From contig OZ038384.1 in NCBI GenBank assembly GCA_964036045.1, positions 25,473,000 to 25,536,999 of the forward strand: a DNA stretch of 64,000 nucleotides. Direction: 5' to 3'. Both the position numbers and the translations under genes were made by a program. The notes under the pieces are model-generated. The model ran no database searches and was not told the DNA's origin. It saw only the letters and a list, made by a program, of their open reading frames with translations. Of this stretch, positions 60,933 through 64,000 are shown one piece after another. This stretch comes from Eutreptiella sp. 'Long Island Sound 2002' (Eukaryota; Euglenozoa; Euglenophyceae; Eutreptiales; Eutreptiaceae). Numbering within the stretch: position 1 is the first letter of the stretch; every line of letters starts with the position of its first letter.

Positions 60933-63116
60933 CTTCGGTTTGGGTGGTGTGTTTCTTTCCGGACCTGTTGGGGGCCCTTCTTCCTGGCCCCGCCCCCGCT
61001 TCCCCCGGTACCCGTGCCTTTTCCCCACCTGGTCACCTGCGGTTTTTTTTTGTTTTTCGCGTGCCACCCGCGGCTCCTCTTCTGCACCGTTTGCTCCTTC
61101 CCGTTCCCCCGCTGCCTGCTCTCTGTGTGCTTTACGCCCTCTGGCGGTGCTTGTGGTTTTGTTTGTTTTTTTTGGTCTGCCCCTCCCCCTTTCCCGCTGT
61201 GCATCCTGCCTTGTGTTATCCTCCTCCCTGCATGCACTCATGTCAGCATTACACTGATCATCGGGTCACGGCTCCCCTCGGTGCTCGTCTCCTGTCCCAT
61301 CGCCCTCTTGGGGCGTGCCCCTTGGCGGTCCCCGGCCATGCCAGGTGGGCGCCCCTCCCTGGCATCTCTCTGCTCTCTTCTCTCTCCTCTCTCCCCTCCC
61401 CCCCCCCCGCTCCTCTGTCTTTCGCCCGCCCTCTTACTGCTGCTCTCGTGCTCCGTGTGCTCTCCGTTGGTCTTCTCCGCGCCAGGGCTGTATCTCGCGC
61501 GCTCTCACGCGCCTCTCGGCCTCCACCCTGTCCTCCGTCCTGTAGGCCAACTTGGGCGGCCTCCCGAGGTACCCCCTCGGGGGTATTCCCCCGTCGTTCG
61601 CCCCCGCCGGCCTTCCCTCCATGAGCTCCCTGATGGTGGGGCGGGAGGGCCGGTACGGTTCAATGCGGGTCATCGGCATGGCGTTTCTCTGCGCGAGACG
61701 TTGCGTACCTTTGTGCCGTCGTTGGCCCCCTGCTTCCCCCTCCTCCCGCGCGGCCTTGTCCCTCGGGTTCACCTGCTTTCTTCCCCATGTTGCCTCTCTT
61801 GTCGCGCTCATCCCTGCTCACGCGCGCCCCGCGTGTGCCCCCTGCTCCTCTCTGTGTTACCCACGCCTCGCCGCCCCGTGTCCTCACCCCCTGTCACGCC
61901 ATTTCTCCCCTCCTCACCTCCTATCCGCTGTCACTCTGAGGGTCCTGTCTGTACATTTCCGTCCGCCGTCACTGCCTTTGCCGTGCATTTTCCCGCCTGT
62001 GCCAGCCATGGGTTTCACGTATGCCCTAATTTGTTGTCCCTACCCTTTCCCCTAGTGTCGGGTTGTACCCTCACCCTGCCCACACTGATGTGCCACCGTT
62101 CCCAAGCTTTGTGCTATGCCCCCCTTCCCCAACTCTCACCCCTTCCGGGACCCCATAGGTTCACGGCGAGGCGGAGCGTTAACATGAAGACTGGATTGCG
62201 GTCCTGTTTGTGGACGGGTGAGATAATGGGATAATCGGATCTGCCACGACTAGTGCTGGTGGCTGATCGAGCTATCCCTCACGCGGCAGGCAAGAATGAA
62301 CCGCCCATGGGGCCCACGATAGCCAATGCGACCCTCGTAGGCCCAGCGCTTCGAGCGGGCATCTCAGCTCCATGTCACCGCCGAATGATCTCGACCGGCC
62401 GTTGTCCGTCTCGACACCATGCTGAGTATCCCCGCCCGCCCAGCGCATGTGGCATCGCTGCCCGGTTCCATACCACCGCTTGCCGTACTCCACCAGTACC
62501 AACCGCTTCTGCATCAAGTCAGGCTTCTCGCTCTTGGCCAAGCTTCGTGCGGCACTCTGTGGCCCACGGAGCTTCGTGCGCCCTGCTGCCCGGCCGCTAC
62601 GTTCGCATCCGTCACCGCTCCCGTACTCCACCGTCCCAGCCGCTGCCGCCGCGGACCCTGTTCCCTCCTCTGGGGGTTCATGTCCTCGACTGTAATCACC
62701 TCATCCCCCGCTGCCATGTTGGCCATCCTCCACCGCTAGCCGTGTCCCCGCCACTTCTTGTTCCTCCGCGCCCCCTCGCCCTTCCTCTACTCCTCGCATC
62801 CCCCACACCTGTCCTTGACCCTCATCTTCCCTTGCCGACTCCTCGAGTCTTCCCTTCCTGCAGCCTGTGCCTCTCGTCCGTCCGTCCACCCTGCACTCTC
62901 CGTTTGCGTAGCGCTGCACCGTGTCGCCCACGTGTTGATGAGGATGTGCACTGCGGTCCTACTCCTGCCCCGCCCTACGCCTCGCCTTCGTACATGATCC
63001 GAGTTATTTCATTAGATGATGTATTGCGTTTTTATTTTTTTGCCTCAATATATATGATTCATGTAGCCTCCCCCGGCTCACATTCCTCAATGATCACACA
63101 CCACGCCGTAGGGTAA
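60933..63116. other. Pyrimidine-rich region with long frames of uncertain status
   Basis: Plus-strand frames of 432, 406 and 287 codons overlap one another and are Ser/Pro/Leu/Cys-rich. On the minus strand, 61,811-61,434 gives a more protein-like peptide (EPYRPSRPTIRELMEGRP, PPRGYLGRPPKLAYRTEDRV), and 62,631-62,272 contains KPDLMQKRLVLVEYGKRWYG. None has a domain I can name. Given the minus-strand LINE terminus at 59,977, a decayed minus-strand LINE body is plausible. T-runs near 61,034-61,047 and 61,159-61,170 resemble those of LINE-C. Confidence 0.3.
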
Positions 63117-64000
63117 CCGACTTTTCTGAGGAGCGAGAGCGGTGCCATGGTCGGTGCCGTGAGGTGTATACCATGGCAGGAGGGTGTCAGGTCGGCCGCT
63201 ATGGAGTTCACCGCGATTTGCCGACCCTGCAATCCATTCATGAGAATAGGCTGACGCAGAACCCAACCTGTGGTCCGTTCTGCCTCAAAGGCGACCTGAA
63301 GAGCCGCCTTGACGGCGTCCAGGAACACGCGCGCATAGCAGGATATAGGCGCGCGCACCAACGCTTGCATGTTGAGATCAAGACTCAGAATCAGGATTTC
63401 GTAGAAATAGGGACAAAATATTATATGCGCATCAGTCTGATTTCGCCGTGTACATTATGCGTTATTATAATTATTTTTTTCGCTCACATCGGAGATTGTG
63501 TCATGGAGCAGCAGGACTTGGCACGAGTCCAAACTTTTTCGTAGTGTGCACTACGAATTGAGCATGCTGGAAGTATGGTGCAGCAGTATGGTGCAATGTG
63601 CTCCGTCACTGTGGTCTCGCAGCATAATTAGAAATCAGCAGCGGGTTTCAAAACCACGACAAACAAGTTTTTCTGGATTTTGCAGCGGTGAGACTGAGAA
63701 TCCGTGCGGCGGCGGTACTTTTGGAGTTTCTTGGAGAAATCCATAGCAGCTGGAGTCAAAAACCAAGGAAAAAGCACCCGGGAGAAAATCACTTCCAAAA
63801 GAGTCCGTAGACGCAATCTCCGGAGCACCCTGGATCTGCTTCACTACCTTCATAGCGGAAATGGAAATGGGGCAAGCCCCCCCCCCACACACACACATCC
63901 CCACGGGTGTTGTACGTACAGCACAACATATAGACAACCTGTCTTCCGGGACTGAGATTCAAGGCGCACATTGCCCCTAAAATGCCCCGAAATGTACTAA
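63117..64000. other. Unassigned right end of window
   Basis: Less GC-rich than the region to its left. No conserved frame, RNA gene or repeat shared with the rest of the window was seen. A (CA)n-like stretch CACACACACACA occurs near 63,884-63,896. Confidence 0.35.

Overview
This window is a block of eukaryotic repetitive DNA, most likely from a GC-rich alga or other protist. Nothing in it is bacterial: no operons and no ribosome-binding-site logic. Almost all recognisable coding sequence belongs to transposable elements: two families of chromodomain-bearing Ty3/gypsy LTR retrotransposons, three or more non-LTR (LINE) insertions and one decayed DDE transposase. I see no rRNA, no CRISPR array, no functional tRNA gene and no certain host gene. 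I do not name the species.

Layout. 0.5-2.3 kb (minus): transposase pseudogene. About 3.0-9.98 kb (minus): LINE-1w, 5'-truncated just after the RT catalytic motif, with RNase H, a C-terminal zinc finger and a long GC-rich extension, plus two unrecognised ORFs at its left. 9.98-59.2 kb is one nested stack that can be unpicked from target-site duplications and interrupted long terminal repeats. Layer 0 is gypsy element A1 (9,984-19,276, with the end of its 3' LTR at 58,601-59,207). Layer 1 is LINE-D, inserted in the A1 3' LTR with an 18-bp duplication; its 3' part is 19,277-20,069 and its 5' part 52,408-58,582. Layer 2 is gypsy element A2 inside LINE-D (20,070-28,473, 32,312-34,222 and 51,466-52,407). 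Layer 3 is two insertions inside A2: LINE-C (28,474-31,785, flanked by 526-bp direct repeats) and a complete 17.2-kb minus-strand chromovirus B (34,223-51,461) with 3,024-bp LTRs, a polypurine tract and a 4-bp AAAG duplication. 59.2-64 kb is unassigned repeat-like DNA with a tandem duplication, small hairpins and a LINE-type 3' terminus.

How the parts work. Elements A and B encode Gag with zinc knuckles, aspartic protease, reverse transcriptase, RNase H, integrase and a C-terminal chromodomain that would steer integration to marked chromatin. Both also carry, between protease and RT, a domain that looks like the Dam-type methyltransferase-like module known from DIRS elements. LINE-D encodes APE endonuclease, RT, RNase H and a zinc finger, and upstream of these an AlkB-like 2-oxoglutarate/Fe(II) dioxygenase domain. 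That is the most unusual observation here. All elements are inactivated. In B the whole 9.3-kb polyprotein is one reading frame broken only by five stop codons, each explicable by one C-to-T change (CGA to TGA or CAG to TAG), which points to cytosine methylation and deamination rather than random indel decay.

Limits: homologies were judged by eye from motifs. Boundaries given as approximate are approximate. Several LINE-D frameshifts fall in G/C runs of 8-12 bases and could be sequencing errors.
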